From Paramecium sonneborni (taxonomy: Eukaryota > Ciliophora > Oligohymenophorea > Peniculida > Parameciidae): DNA of 64,000 bases. The stretch covers positions 375,684-439,683 of the forward strand of contig CAJJDN010000026.1 in NCBI GenBank assembly GCA_905182985.1, given 5' to 3'. How positions within the stretch are numbered: the first letter of the stretch is position 1; each line of letters starts with the position of its first letter. Positions 46,552 to 61,321 of the stretch are shown piece after piece. The position numbers and the translations under genes are program-made. The notes under the pieces were generated by a model that saw only the letters and a list, made by a program, of their open reading frames with translations, was not told the origin of the DNA and searched no databases.

Positions 46552-47271
46552 TCATCTAAAAAATATTTATAAATTTTCGTTTTCCTTGCTATCACGATTA
46601 GTAATGGTTTCCAAAATTGTAATGGCTTTATTATTCTTATCTTTATTTTTTACCCATCCACAAATAAAATGTCCCATTGTATCAAATATATAAATATGAT
46701 TATCTGAAATCTAAAATTCATTTTTCTTTATATATTTATTTTCCTTAGGATAATAAATAAAATATGGATCATCTTTAAATGGAGTTTCATCTTATATAAT
46801 TCTCTCTCTTTCTTAATTTTCAGTCTTTTCAAAAAGATTTGGATGAAATAAACCTACATGTCTGAATATATAAACATTTTCTAACGCTAATTGTTTCATA
46901 TAGTCACTTAACTCATAATTAGCTACCCAATCTTAACAATATTTTTTAGCTTTTTCTAGATCATTTTACCATTTAGTCTTTGCATATTCTATTCTACTAA
47001 AGAAAATAAATTTCATCATTTCTGCCATATATTTTTTAAGGATTTCCATGTCCTTCATTTTAATCAAACCTTATTTTATTCCAAATTCTTTTAAAATTCT
47101 AACATTAGAAGCTGCTGCATAAGCACAAATGTGATCTGGAGTTTTATACAATTTTATAAGATCAGAAAATACATCAGAAAATTAATCATAAACAATTATT
47201 TGTTTTATGACTAATTTTGTATTTTAATTGATTCTTTTTTTAAGAGTTGTTTCTTAATCTAATTTTTTCAT
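46552..47271 (-). CDS. Unknown protein, 239 aa, intronless
   Basis: One frame of 240 codons including the stop. It contains DHICAYAAASNVRILKEFG, a long helical middle (KKYMAEMMKFIFFSRIEYAK), NVYIFRHVGLFHPNLFEK, and a C-terminal part with DNHIYIFDTMGHFICGWVKN. The composition is that of a soluble folded protein with no low-complexity run. No domain I can name. It is in tandem with the ARF-like gene (133 bp). Confidence 0.68.
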
Positions 47272-47408
47272 ATTTTATAAAAATATTAATTAATTTATTA
47301 ATAAAATTTCTTTAAAAAATTAAATAATATATATATATAAATGTTAACTTTTAATCGATTAAAAAAAATAACATTTTGATTCTAAATAAATTATATTTAA
47401 CTTTAATA

Positions 47409-48341
47409 TCAGTTTTATGATTTCTAAATACCTCCTCTAGTTCGAATTTATCCTCGTTTAATTTGATTTTCATCTCTTTTTTAAAACTCTTAATCTTGAT
47501 TTTTCTTAAAATTATCAATATAAAATAGTTACCTATTCATAATTTCTTCTTTAAGGAATATAATTTCTATCATTTCTATTATTATCTCTCATTCTTCCTC
47601 TAACTTTTAAAACACCTTAACTTTAGGTTTGTTAGAATTGCTCTCTATTTTTATTCCAATTATCTGATTTATCAATATTATCATGTGATTCTTGATTATT
47701 ATTAAATGTTTATATTTTTTCTTTATTATAATCTCCACTAGATTTGATATCTCTATTATTAAATCTTTGATTTTTATTATCTCTATTATCTCTATTATCT
47801 CTATTATTTCTACTATCTCTATTATCTCTATTATCTCTATTATATCTATTATATCTATTATCTCTATTATCAACTTAAACACCTCTTCTCCAATGATAAA
47901 GATTTCTAATGTACATCATTACATAATCAAAAAGTTCTATATTTTTATCATCTTTAACTTCATTTGGTTCTTAAAATCCAGGCATTAATTTTTCATCTTC
48001 AGTTGGATTCATTCTATATTAAATTATTTGAGTATATACGTCAATGTAATTCTAATAGCTGGATTGAAAAATTGATCTTATTACTGTTGATCATTATTAT
48101 TATTAATTTGTGATTATTTACTCTCTATTTCTGATATAGAATAAAGTCCTTAAATTCTAGATCTAATTATTTCAGCTACTAAAATTGTATGATGAATGGC
48201 TTAACCACACCCTAATAGTCTAATAGATTATTATGTGTTTTCTTTATCTCTAAGACCTAATACAACTTAAACTAAATAACTAGCTATTTGATCTTAAGTT
48301 GATTTTCCTTTTACCATAATATCAAATCGTTCTTTTAACAT
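47409..48341 (-). CDS. Alba-domain nucleic-acid-binding protein with NRD repeats
   Basis: Two introns (26 and 28 nt) give 292 residues in whole codons and join what would otherwise be two frames. The Alba domain has LLGCGQAIHHTILVAEIIRS and closes with ITLTMNPTEDEKLMPGFQEP after the first intron. The tail contains a tripeptide repeat (NRD/NRY, about 12 units), then RGRMRDNNRNDRN and RGG near the end (IRTRGGIQKS). Alba proteins bind DNA or RNA; those with Arg-rich tails act in mRNA regulation. The NRD repeat is unusual compared with RGG tails. Confidence 0.75.
47773..47871. repeat. Nonanucleotide microsatellite inside the Alba gene
   Basis: About eleven imperfect copies of TCTATTATC (plus strand) encode the NRD/NRY tripeptides in reverse. 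The unit length is 9, so slippage would keep the reading frame. Confidence 0.85.
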
Positions 48342-48389
48342 GAATTTGTAAATTTAATAGATATTAATTAATAAATATAATTATTCTAA

Positions 48390-51300
48390 TCAATAATATC
48401 CACCATGAACATTTGTTAAATGAGTATGACATTCACTTGAACTAATAAATATTTTCATACAAGGTTTATCACTATTAGGAAGATTCTTCCAACAAATATA
48501 TTTTTTGCAACTAGAACATGCTACTGACATACATCCTGATATTTTTTATGCTAAAGATCTACAAACAGGACAAAATCTTATATCTTCCTTTTTCATCAAT
48601 TCTTCCAAAATTTTTTAATCACCTGTTTAATATTCCCAACATGTCATTCCATAATGCATTTATACTTTACATTTTATACAATAAGTTATTTTACAATTTT
48701 CACAGAATACTATTTCTCCTTTTATTCTCAAAATATTTGAACATCCTGGATTAAAACAAAATATCAAAACTCCTCTCATATCATTCACATATTTATTTAT
48801 TGATAATTCTACCAATTTCTCATATTTTGCTTAACCTAAAATATTCTATATATCTTCTAATAGAATAGAACTAGAACAAAGAGAACATCTAATTGGTAAA
48901 GAATTTATATCTTTTATTGAATTTTAAAAATCGTAATTTAAACATTCTGTACAAAATTTATGATTACAATTTGTTAAAATATAAGGCTACTTCATTTAGT
49001 TTAAACAATAACAACATAAATTATCTTCGTTAATAGTATTATTTTCAATATTTTCATCTTTCGATTCTAAATATGCTTCTATTTATTAAATTGCTTCTTC
49101 AAGATTCTTTGCTTATCCTGATAATTTTAATTAATTTGTTTTTTTTAGAGGAATTACATCTGTTAGTTTAAATTTTTATTATATAAATATTAATCCTTAA
49201 TAATCATCTCCCAATAATTTCTTCAATTTTTGAGGTGTCAATCTAACTGTAAGTGTTGAATTAGATTCTAAAAATTATTTCATAATATCTTATAACTCTT
49301 AAAATTGTTCATCCAAACAATAAACCTTGATAATCTTCTTAAATTAATCAAGGCTTATAATTACACTTTTTTAAATTTCTAATTCTTAAAGAAATTATTA
49401 TCCAACATCACTAAATAAAATAGTATTTGATTCTCCAAAATTAATTACATATCCATCTATTATATTTTATATAGTATCTCTAACCTTAGAAAATACTAAA
49501 TAATTATTTGAAACTAAATGTAATTCGATTTCAAAACCTAAATTATCTACCTAATCTATTTTAAATAAATTATTAAACTTTTATTAAATTGATTTAATAT
49601 TATTTCTCACAAACTTTATAAAAGTTTATTTAACTTTAAATTGGTGTCTATATTAAGCTTCACAATATAATTTGACTTATTTTAATCCCAATTATATCAA
49701 CGTATTATTAAAATTAGTCAAAGCAGAATTAACAAAATTTATAGAAGGTACACCTAATTTTAGAATCCTTCTATAATCTTTTCTCTAATTTTTTATTCGA
49801 TAGAGATGTTAATGTGTCTATCCTATATGATGATTTTTATTTTCCTCTATTAAAAGTTACTCTACTTTTGAAAATATATCAAATTTTGGTTCATATAGTA
49901 TTGATTTAGAAATACTAATAGATTTTATTTTTTCACTCAATCTAAACAAATCTAATTCTGTAATAAATCGAGATAAATTAGAGATTTTCACTATTTCATT
50001 AATAAGTTACATAATCATTTTTTTACCATCTAAAATTGTATCATTATATTGCATATAGAATTCCTCTGCAGCCTTTTCATTGATGAAAATTATTTCAGCA
50101 TTACCTTTACAATGGTATATAAACCAAGAGAGCTTAATTATATAAGGATGAAATTTTTTATTTTACTCTTTTTTTATGTAAGTAGATGAAACTTTTATAA
50201 TGCATCCTTAAAATTCTGTTTCATCAAGATCATTTATTATTTCTAAGGTTGCATCTTTGTCTCTTAAATCAATTTAGGCAATTTATTATGTTTTATATAT
50301 AATTAATGTAATTGTATTAATTAAAGAGTAAGGTTCAATTAAACTTCTAATTTCAGCTTCGTTAGTTTCTAAACTAAGCTAAGAAATTTCTAAGATGGAA
50401 TTATTAGAATAATAGCATTTTTCAATTAGTCCTCCATTAGTAATAATGAATCTAATGTTGGAATTTTAATACTCATATTCTTTAATGGATTAACTTATTT
50501 AAATTGTTAATTTTTAAATGATACTAACTAAATCTTCTTCAACTTACTTACTATTATTAGAATAGATGACAAGGTTGTTGATATTGAATGGTTCAATGAT
50601 ACATTAATATTTTAATTCTAATTTACATATTTCAGATTCTTCATTATTCCACAATAAATTCATTACTGCAGTAGATATATTTTAGATAATATGTTCTTGA
50701 ATTGAGATTTTCCTCAATTTGTTATCTGTGATAATTGAGTATAATACTTAATTTTCCTTAATCCCAAGAATATATTATGGAACATTAATCTTAAATATTT
50801 TTTATAAGGAGTTTTTGTGTATTTTAAAATCTTTTGATATAGGAAATAACTATTCAAATTAATATTCATTATCAATTTAAGAACCATCAATGCTACTGGA
50901 TTATTTTTTCAAATTTAATTGATGAAATTCATCTAATAAATCAAGTTCAGGGATTTCATAGAGAAAAGACAATTATTTAAGTTTTGAAATTATTAATAAC
51001 GCTTTTACTAAATTTATTTTATTATCTTGACAAAATTTCTTAATAATATTTGAAGTTTTTTCATCTTCATCTGAATTTATTAAAATAATGATTTACATTA
51101 CTATGTTATACCATGAATGATAATCGCCTTGTTTAGACCAAAATTAACTAGCTTTGATATTTAATTATTTTTGTAAGTTAGGTTTTTCAATTACATAAAG
51201 TAATTGTCCAGATGTAAAAAGGGCAGCAATCATAATTCCAAATTTTAATAATTGTTTAACATTTTCTTATTATCTTAGATTATACAATAGTTTTTAAAAA

Positions 51301-52109
51301 TTATCACTTTCTAAATCTACGTTAGTTTATTTTTAAGTTTAAATTGGTATCTATAAATATTACTATTCAGAAAAAGCATAATAAATCATAGTTCCTTCTT
51401 TGTTTGATCTTAAGATTTCTCGAACTTATAAATCAACTTGACTTAAAATTTAATACGAATATTCAATACTATTATCATCTCTTTTTTTTATGATTTCTTT
51501 TTAATTCGTGTGAATTATTAAAGTGATATTAGAGGAGTCTAATTATTAAGGTTCCATTAATAAAAATACAGTATTTGGATAGTTTTATTAATAAATAATT
51601 TTATCAAAAAGTTGATTAAATTCATTATCAATTTTAACAATTACCTTAATTTAATTTTATTCAAATAATATCCTGAGATATTCAATTTCATTAGAATCCA
51701 TACAATAGATTAAAATATCTTTTTCCTCCTTAATTTATTACATAACAGTTTAATGTATCAATAATAATTTTTATTCTTAAGTATTGAAATCATTTAAAAA
51801 TCTTCTTTATTCAATTGGCAAAATTGGAGTCTAAATTTCAACTATTTAGTAACCATCAATCTTAATTTAATCTACTAATGCTGGATTAATAATAATTATA
51901 TCATGTTGATAGTCAATATTGTGTAAATAAGTGCAAAATTTGTAATTTTATTTTGTAAATAATTGAGGTATCAATTTTTCAATATCAACATTGCTGTAAT
52001 CAACAACAATGGTATTTTTGTCAAAATTATACCTATTAAAATTATCATGAAAAAATTTCTGTTAAGATGAGTATTTTATTCTAACTAGTCCTTATCGAGT
52101 TAATTACAT
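48390..52109 (-). CDS. Helicase-like protein fused to an RBR-type E3 ubiquitin ligase
   Basis: One uninterrupted frame of 1240 codons including the stop. The first 400 residues resemble the second RecA and HA2 parts of DEAH RNA helicases (IIINPALVDQIKIDGYQIVE; ASQFWSKQGDYHSWYNIVMQ). The region holding Walker A and DEAH motifs is missing. A long helical centre follows. The C-terminus has RING1 (LCCYCLNQM, CNHKFCTEC, IRCSLC), an IBR (CFNPGC, CENCKITYCIKC) and a RING2 (FCPVC, GCMSVACSSCKKYICWKN), ending NVHGGYY. RBR ligases pass ubiquitin through a RING2 cysteine, here in the GCMS segment. Plants have DEAH-RBR fusions, so the arrangement is ancient or convergent. Confidence 0.78.
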
Positions 52110-52740
52110 TAATTTTATTCTTTAATAATGAATTTCGATAATATATATTAGGAAGTTTTTGAAAACTAAAATTAATAAAGAATAGATTCTACTATAAGAA
52201 TACAACAGTTAGAATCAAAAATAAAGTATTTCAAAGGAAATTATCTTATATATAATATGGATAAACACCACTTCAATATAAATGAGAAGCTACTTATGTT
52301 TAAGAATGTGTTGATTTTTAAAGATATTATCATCTCTCCCTCATTTGTAATATAGGAAAAGATTGGAATTATCGGCTTAAGATAATTCAATTGACTTTTT
52401 GTAATAACAAACACTAAAAATTTTAAAAAGTTAAAAATGGCACAACTGATTATACAGATAATAATTGATCGAATTTTTAAAAAGTATCAGTCTTTAAGGA
52501 TCTGCTTGATAATAAATTAGTTATGGTAAATCAATATCAAATTTATTCAAGTTTTTATAAATTTTGATTTTTGATAATAATTGAAAACCTGATAGCAGAC
52601 ATAGCAATAATATTTTTGATAGAGATTCTAAATTAATTAGAATATATATTAAAAGCATATTAAATTCATAATGTTATGGATTAATACTAATAAATTTATT
52701 ATAAAAAACAAAACAAAAACAAAAAAAACCCAAATAGAAA
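52110..52740. other. AT-rich region with no supported gene
   Basis: About 630 bp. A plus-strand frame from ATG 52258 (MDKHHFNINEKLLMFKNVL) runs about 50 codons before TGA; other frames are similarly short. The part near 52690-52730 is an A-rich run. It may contain the promoter of the RBR gene and exons of the small gene that follows. Confidence 0.45.
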
Positions 52741-52977
52741 ATGAAGTTATAGATGATATTCAACCTTGAAGAATAACAACTAGAAGATACAAAATAAAAC
52801 GGATAAATTAAAGAAGAAATCTATAATGAGAACATTAGACTAATTTTACAGAATTATAATCAGCCTAATAAGAATAATATAAAGATAAATCTATATAAAA
52901 TAAAGTAGATAAACTAGCTGGATACATTAAGGTTGTTAAAAAATTTTTAAAATTACATAGAATAGAATGAAAAATGA
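52741..52977 (+). CDS. Possible small protein, 78 aa, unknown
   Basis: Open from ATG 52741 to TGA 52975-52977, with a charged, helical composition (IFNLEEQQLEDTKQNGQIKE; QLDTLRLLKNFQNYIEQNEK). The frame may be the last exon of a longer gene. No intron or homology evidence, so it is only a candidate. Confidence 0.35.
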
Positions 52978-53128
52978 TATAAATTACTTTTTTGTTTTTA
53001 AAAATAATGAATGGAACAAAGTAAAAATATACTTATATTCGAATGATTATGTTCATTAAATTAATTGCAATAAATTTTTAAATTTATTTAAATCTTCTTT
53101 ATATATTAATATTAAAAATAAATTAAAA

Positions 53129-53197
53129 ATGAGAGAAAAGTGGCGAAAGAAGAGAATGCGAAGACTTAAGAGAAAAAGACGTAAGGCACGCAAGTGA
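53129..53197 (+). CDS. RPL41: Ribosomal protein eL41 (60S), 22 aa
   Basis: ATG 53129 to TGA 53195-53197 encodes 22 residues, MREKWRKKRMRRLKRKRRKA followed by RK. This is almost identical in pattern to eukaryotic eL41, the smallest ribosomal protein (about 25 residues elsewhere). The base composition jumps to about 43% GC over the gene, far above its surroundings, reflecting Arg/Lys codons. It lies in a gap between two unrelated genes and could easily be missed by gene finders. An opposite-strand frame over the same bases is a shadow. Confidence 0.97.
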   Translation: MREKWRKKRMRRLKRKRRKARK

Positions 53198-53246
53198 TTT
53201 AAATGATTTGCACATAATCTAAATATATATGTTTCATATATCTCTT

Positions 53247-56200
53247 TCACATTATTGTACAACATCCATCATCTCCTTATTATTTGTCTCTCATAGGGTT
53301 TGCTTTGTAATCCTTTATTGTGTAATTTCCATTGTATTCATTTATTCTTTAATGAACTGGATGACTCTCTGTTGTTAATTCAAAATGTTTATTTCTTATT
53401 TCTGATATTTGATCATAAAGAGGGATTTATTTTGATTTATTGATTAAAGCAATGAAATTATGTTGGATGTAACAAATCACTACTAAAACATCTTTTATTG
53501 CTTATTTTCCACTCAGTAATTATAATTCTGGGATTTATGATTTATTCACAAATTCTTCTATTTGATCATTCAAAAACTTGCTTTAGTATTTAAATGCATG
53601 TGATTAGATCTATTAAGATTCCTTTGTAAAATCGATTTGATCAGCACACTTTTAAGCACATAATGCAATTACTAATGAGATATTATTTTCACATTTATTT
53701 GTTAATTAATTTTCTTTTATTACTTTTAACAACGATTTCATTCTATTTTCATACTTTATCATTTTAATCATTGTAAATGAATTATCAATAATATCATCTA
53801 AGATTACAAAACTATTTCCTAAAGATAATATTTTATATATATCTTCATTTGTATTGATTTTATCGTTTTGTATACTCCCATAAGAATTCAAATGATTTAA
53901 AATCAAATTATAAAATACCAAAGAGTAATTATATTTATTTTAATCATTCTATTATTTATCTTAATTCCATGATTAAACTTATTTTATCAAATTTTCTTTA
54001 TTAATTGAATCCCAAATTTTTTATTCTTCAGCTGAGCAATCTTAAAATGTTTTATTGTTGAGTTGTTATTCATAAACTTAAGTCTGTTATTTTAATTGAA
54101 TTTCTGACATTTATTTATACAATATATTTAGTTTCTTAATTATATCTTCAGTTGTATCTACTTTAACATGACAGATTGGATTCATAATGCAATTAATTTT
54201 TTCATCACATAATTATTATTATTATCGAAATAGTTATTCATACTCCTATTTCTACTTATCCAAATTTTATCCATGAGCAATTACCTTCTATATTACACCT
54301 CCTTTATTTTCAAATTCTTGATTCAATCTTATTAAATCCTGACAATTATGGACAACTATAGGATTTATAGTAGCTTTATACATTTTCTTATGCATAACAA
54401 TATCACTTAATTATTATATCAATTGATAAATATCAGCATTTTCTTTAATTATTTGAGCCTTACCTATAAATGATTAAATACTAAATTTATCAATTTACAA
54501 TATTTAATCATACAATTTTAAAGCTTCTTCTTTCTTATCTAATTATCTCAAACACAAAGCTTTCAATCTTAATGCATGGACATTTTAATCATCTTTAACT
54601 TAATTACAAATTTAAATTGATTCTTCATATTTTTTTTAATCATATAATATGCTTGCTTTAACAATAAATAAGGGTGGCAATTATTCATCAATTTATAAAC
54701 CTTATTCAACTGTTTTTAATGCTTCTTCATACTTTTGTTAAGCTCTTAGAACCTTTGCTTTAGATGCATAAGCTATAACATATTTATTATTGATTGATTA
54801 ATCAAACAATTAAATTGCTTAATCAAATTTGTTCAATCTTAATAAGACTTTTCCTCTATACCAAGTAATGACGTAATTATCTGGGTCTGATTTTTACGCA
54901 TTATCCAATAATTTGAGAATCTCATCTTACCTTTGTTCTAAAATTGCTTTATTTATTTTTGCATATAGACAATTAGGATTAACTTTTAATGATTCATTGA
55001 ACCAAGTATTTGCTTAAATACTATTCCCTTTCATAATATATGCTTAACCCAATAATACATAATATTAACATCCATGTGTACTTTTCTCTAATTCTTTAAT
55101 TGCTTTGTCAGGTTAACTTAATTAAATATATATCCATGCTCTATTAGCATGACATTATTATTTAAATTCATCAATATGATTTAACACTTAAAGAGATAGC
55201 TCAAGACATTCTTTATATTTCATCTAATCTTTTTTGATCAAACTTAAAAAGTATTTACAAGTCCAATATTGATGATTTTATTCAATACAATAATTAAATA
55301 ATTATTCTGACTCTTTTAAATCATTTAAGTAATATTTACAAATAGCATCAAAATATTCCAATTATACACAATCTCTAACTTGTTTAATCTATTAAATTAA
55401 TTCAACTGCTCTTTGAATCTCTTTTCCTTTTGGTTTACAAGCATATTCTCCCCAAGCATATGCAATAGAGTTTTCAGAATGCATTATTAAATATTTAACT
55501 AATGCCTATTTAGCACACATATTCTAAGGATCATTTTTCAAGAGTTATTCTAATAATAAGATACAATCATATTTGGCATCTTAAGTACCTTTCTCAACTT
55601 TAGCATAAAAACAATTGCTATTTAATTTAAGTGCTTCCTTTAACCATGTTTCTGCTTAAGTTTTATTTCCTTTTTAAAAATATAGTCTGCTAATTAATGT
55701 ATAATTCTGGGCATTTGGTTAGACATATTCTAATTCTTTTAAAGCTTAATCTAACTCATTTAATTCAATGTACATAACAACTCTCCAAAAATGAGAATCA
55801 TCTTTTAATTATCCTGTTACTTCTTAACTTAATTTTTTAAATTCTTAGACTGCTTCTTTGTATTTAAATTAATCTTTATGAATTAAAGCGATATAAAATT
55901 TGGAATCAAATATTCTATAATTATTTTTGATACATAATTCAAAAAAAGTAATAGCATCTAAATTTTTATAATTAAAATAATGTATTAAGGCTTGTAAATA
56001 ATGAGTTGAATTGCATTTTGGTAATTTGTCAACTTTTTCTTATAATTAATTCATAAATTCTCCTCTTGGTCTACAAGCATATTCTCCCATAGATTTAATA
56101 ACTTAAGTACTTCCTTTAGTGATTAATGCATTAATATATTCTCTAATCAATCTGAAATTAGTTGGATCTTTATCAAGAAATGAATTGATAACTTTAATTT

Positions 56201-56825
56201 ATTAATCAATATTATTGTCATTTTTAGTTTGATTGATTAATGCATAATAGCAACCTTAATTAATTTTTAAAGCTTCTTTCATCCATTATTATCCTTATTG
56301 TATTTAATTCAATTTGAAATAAGAATCTGATAATAAGGCATAGCAATAACTACTTTCTCCTGCATGTTCTAAAATCTTGATTGCTTTTTAATATTAATTT
56401 AGATTGATTTAACATTCAGCTATAACTTTAAGTTTATGTTTCTAATCATCTATATTATCAAAATCTCCTAAGGAATTGAATATTTTAAGTGCCTCTTCAT
56501 ATTCTTACAGCTCTAATTATCTAAGCCCAAAATAGAACTTCTATTCATCTTAGGTTCCTAATTTAACATCTTTATCTAAATAGTAATCTAAGATAGTATC
56601 TATTAAGTCTTTATCTTAACCTTGAAGTTCATTTGAGAGTGTTTAGACTTTTGAAAGTAAATCTGAATTGATTTTAGAAATACAAGATCCCATAGGTATA
56701 GGGTTCTTGAATTAGTATAATTTAAGAAGAGTCTTGCATTCGATTAGTTTGTTAGGTTAGGAATTCAAGACTTGTAGTACTTATTCATAATTTCCTTTTT
56801 TATAAGATTCTATAGGCGAATCCAT
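53247..56825 (-). CDS. 1192-residue TPR-repeat protein with a CaaX end
   Basis: One uninterrupted frame of 1193 codons. About 20 TPR-like helix pairs fill residues 90-850 (patterns such as YALLSDSYFKLNQIQQGQQW and YFQKGNKTQAETWLKEAL). A repeated segment AYAWGEYACKPKG/IKSMGEYACRPRG appears twice. The C-terminal quarter is helical with ordered segments (NSFVILDDIIDNSFTMIKMI). It ends DDGCCTIM, a CaaX box (CTIM) that predicts farnesylation. A scaffold held at a membrane or ciliary base is plausible. Convergent with eL41 (49 bp). Confidence 0.85.
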
Positions 56826-56909
56826 TAAAATTTTAATAATGAGGTATTGGAAATATGGGGTATAGAATTTAAATAATAAAATAGTATTGTTTATTTAGAG
56901 GGGGTCTTT

Positions 56910-58733
<1,824 letters not shown>

Positions 58734-58818
58734 AAAATTAGTTTACCTAATTCCATATTTATAATCATAATTACTAATTATATATAATTCTTTAATTTAT
58801 TTCTATTAGCAAAATAAA

Positions 58819-59783
58819 ATGGAAGAAAGTGGAAATACGCTTTATTTGACATTATTGATAATTATATCAGTTTTATCATTGTTTGGATGTACAGTGTTGT
58901 TAATTAATTATCTTAAATAAAGACATCGTACTCAACTTGCAACAAAACTATTTGCAATTTTATCAATTAGTGATGCAATATATGTTATAGCTGTTGTCGC
59001 TAATCCTATGCCATGTATCTAATAAAATTTAAATTAGAGACTGATGGAACATTTTGTGTTATTTAGGCACTATTTAAATAACTCTCTAGTCTAGCCACAT
59101 TTATTGTTAATTTTTTCTTTTGCTTTACTACATTTCTCACAATAGTGAATGATATAAGACTAATCGATACTAATTATAAAATATATAAGAGGAATGTAAA
59201 TATATTTTCTATTTTATTTCCTTTTATTATTGCTCTTATTCCACTTACTTATAATGGATATGGAAAATAATATTATGCATGTAGTTTAAAAACTCAAAAT
59301 ACTTTTTGGATTGGAGCATTATTATTATAATATTTACCTTTTGGATTTCTTTTTGGAGCAAGTCTGTTTTTTCTATTAAAAATACAAAGATTTCTTAGAG
59401 AAATTTAATAAAATAAAGCTGATGATAATAAAATTGATAAATTTAATGACATAACATTTTTATCAAAAAATAGTCAAATAAATGAAGGAGAGTAATATAT
59501 AAGAGTTCTTTCATATTATACTCTTGTTCATTTTTTCTGTTGGCTTCCTATCATAATAAGTTCTATTGTAGATATCACACTATAAAGAGATTTAATATGG
59601 TTTGAAGGAATAAGTTATATAATAGCTTGTTCATAAGGATTTTTTGATTTGATATTGTTTAGGATTAGCAAATAAGTTTCATTAAAAATATAATATTTTG
59701 AAAGTAACAATAGCATTTTAAGTGGAGATCATAATGATATATATAGAGGATCTGGATCTGCTTTATACATTTCAAGATTGTGA
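58819..59783 (+). CDS. Seven-helix G-protein-coupled-receptor-like protein
   Basis: One 23-nt intron gives 313 residues in whole codons. Seven hydrophobic segments are visible: LYLTLLIIISVLSLFGC, FAILSISDAIYVIAVVA, SLATFIVNFFFCFTTFLTIV, IFSILFPFIIALIPLTY, FWIGALLLQYLPFGFLFGA, VLSYYTLVHFFCWLPIIISS, and ISYIIACSQGFFDLILF. ATFIVNF...N and HFFCWLP (a WxP-like kink) resemble cAMP-receptor-type GPCRs. The ligand is unknown. The tail is short, with Ser-rich stretches for possible phosphorylation. Confidence 0.72.
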
Positions 59784-59959
59784 TTTTATTTTATGTTTGA
59801 AATTAAATATTTATTAAGCAAAGAGGAAACCTGAATTTTAATGTTAAATTAATTATTTAAGATAATTATAAATTCATGAAGAAAAATATAAGAGAATAAA
59901 TTAATAATTTATAGGTTATGATTTTCTTATAGTTTATAAATATCTCTTTAAATAAATAA

Positions 59960-61233
59960 ATGAATTTTATAAAGTCTTTGTTTTCATAATCTAATCCACA
60001 ATAAAAAAAGATTGCACATAAAAAAGCAGTTGAATCTTCCATACTTGATACATAGTTCACCTAAGTTAGACTATAAGATATAAAAATAATATCAAAAGAC
60101 TTGAAAAAGTTAGAAGAGATTCTAAAATATTAACCAGAAACAATAAATGAATAATTTAAGAGATGTTATAGCTTTCATATCATTTTAAGCAGTGATTTAT
60201 TATAATCCATAGAAAAGATTGTCTAATATTTTGAAAACTATCAGCAAAACTTATGTAAGCAAAAATTTTAGATTACACAATCAAAAACCTTGGCTACATA
60301 AAATGTGAATTAAACAAATATCTATACGAATGAACAATAAACTTTTTCTATTTAATACCAAAACTCTATGTTTCTCAATGTTTCTGATGTAATCATTAGA
60401 AATTAATGATATTTTAGCAAATTTAGTTGTTTGAACAAATAAATTAAAATGAAAATGGATTTATGAATATTTATTTCAATTACATTCAAAGAATTACACA
60501 AAATAATGATATCTATACTTCTTGTAGATTTTAATAATACCCTATATAAGATGATGCACATAATCGTAAACTTTAATTTCTCTGGTTATTCAAAATTATC
60601 AATCTACTAAATTTTAAGTTAAGCTTTATACCTTACTTCCAATTAAATTTCAAGCATAAGACTTAAAATACATTAATAATAAGAGACATTGCATATTTAG
60701 TATATAAAGATTGTTTAGTAGAATATTCATTCTTAAGAAATGAGATTACCGATATGCTTGAGTCTTATTCATCATTTTAAATTAGAGAATGTATAAATTA
60801 AAAAAAATTTAGCACTTTAATTTTATGAGTTAATCTTGATAATGAAAGATGTCACTTATAAGATGAAGATTTTCTATGATATGAGATCTTCATTTGCTCT
60901 AAATTCTGCATCAGTTAGGGATGTTAAATGGTTTACTATTGAAAAAAAATAGATGATAGAAATAGATAATTATATTTCTAAAATTAAATTACTAAATACT
61001 TCTTAATTTAAAAAGAGTCTTATGGTTCCAACTCGTAATTATGTTATGTAAAATTTATCAAAGTAATCGCAAGACACAAATAGCTTAGATAATTCATTCA
61101 AAAAGGTAGTATTAAAATTTATATAATATATTAGGAACCAATTACTGCAAAAAATAAAAAAAAATCCAATGATTTATTATACTCACCCTTAAAATTAAAT
61201 TAATACAAAGGTGGAGAACATTCAAGATAGTGA
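59960..61233 (+). CDS. ANTH-like domain protein (AP180/CALM type)
   Basis: Three introns (29, 22, 29 nt) give 397 residues in whole codons. The helical N-terminal region resembles an ANTH domain: FLWLFKIINLLNFKLSFIPY, IIRDIAYLVYKDCLVEYSFL, EITDMLESYSSFQIRESLQF and YELILIMKDVTYKMK follow the order of the last ANTH helices. The tail is Ser/Asn-rich and ends NQYKGGEHSRQ. ANTH proteins bind PtdIns(4,5)P2 and promote clathrin-coat assembly. An upstream in-frame ATG at 59876 is an alternative start. The ANTH call is by pattern and is moderate. Confidence 0.6.
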
Positions 61234-61321
61234 TCAATAAATTTTAAGAATCTTTGACTTATAAAAAGTGTAATTCAGTATTTTTCAGTTATATAAAAAT
61301 TAACCAAAATTTAACAGATAT

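Noticed and set aside
47773..47871. Short regular repeats resembling a CRISPR-like array.
   Set aside because: The units are contiguous 9-mers with no spacers, within a eukaryotic coding exon.
53056..53265. Minus-strand frame rich in Leu/Arg/Phe.
   Set aside because: It is the antisense of eL41, whose peptide is unmistakable.
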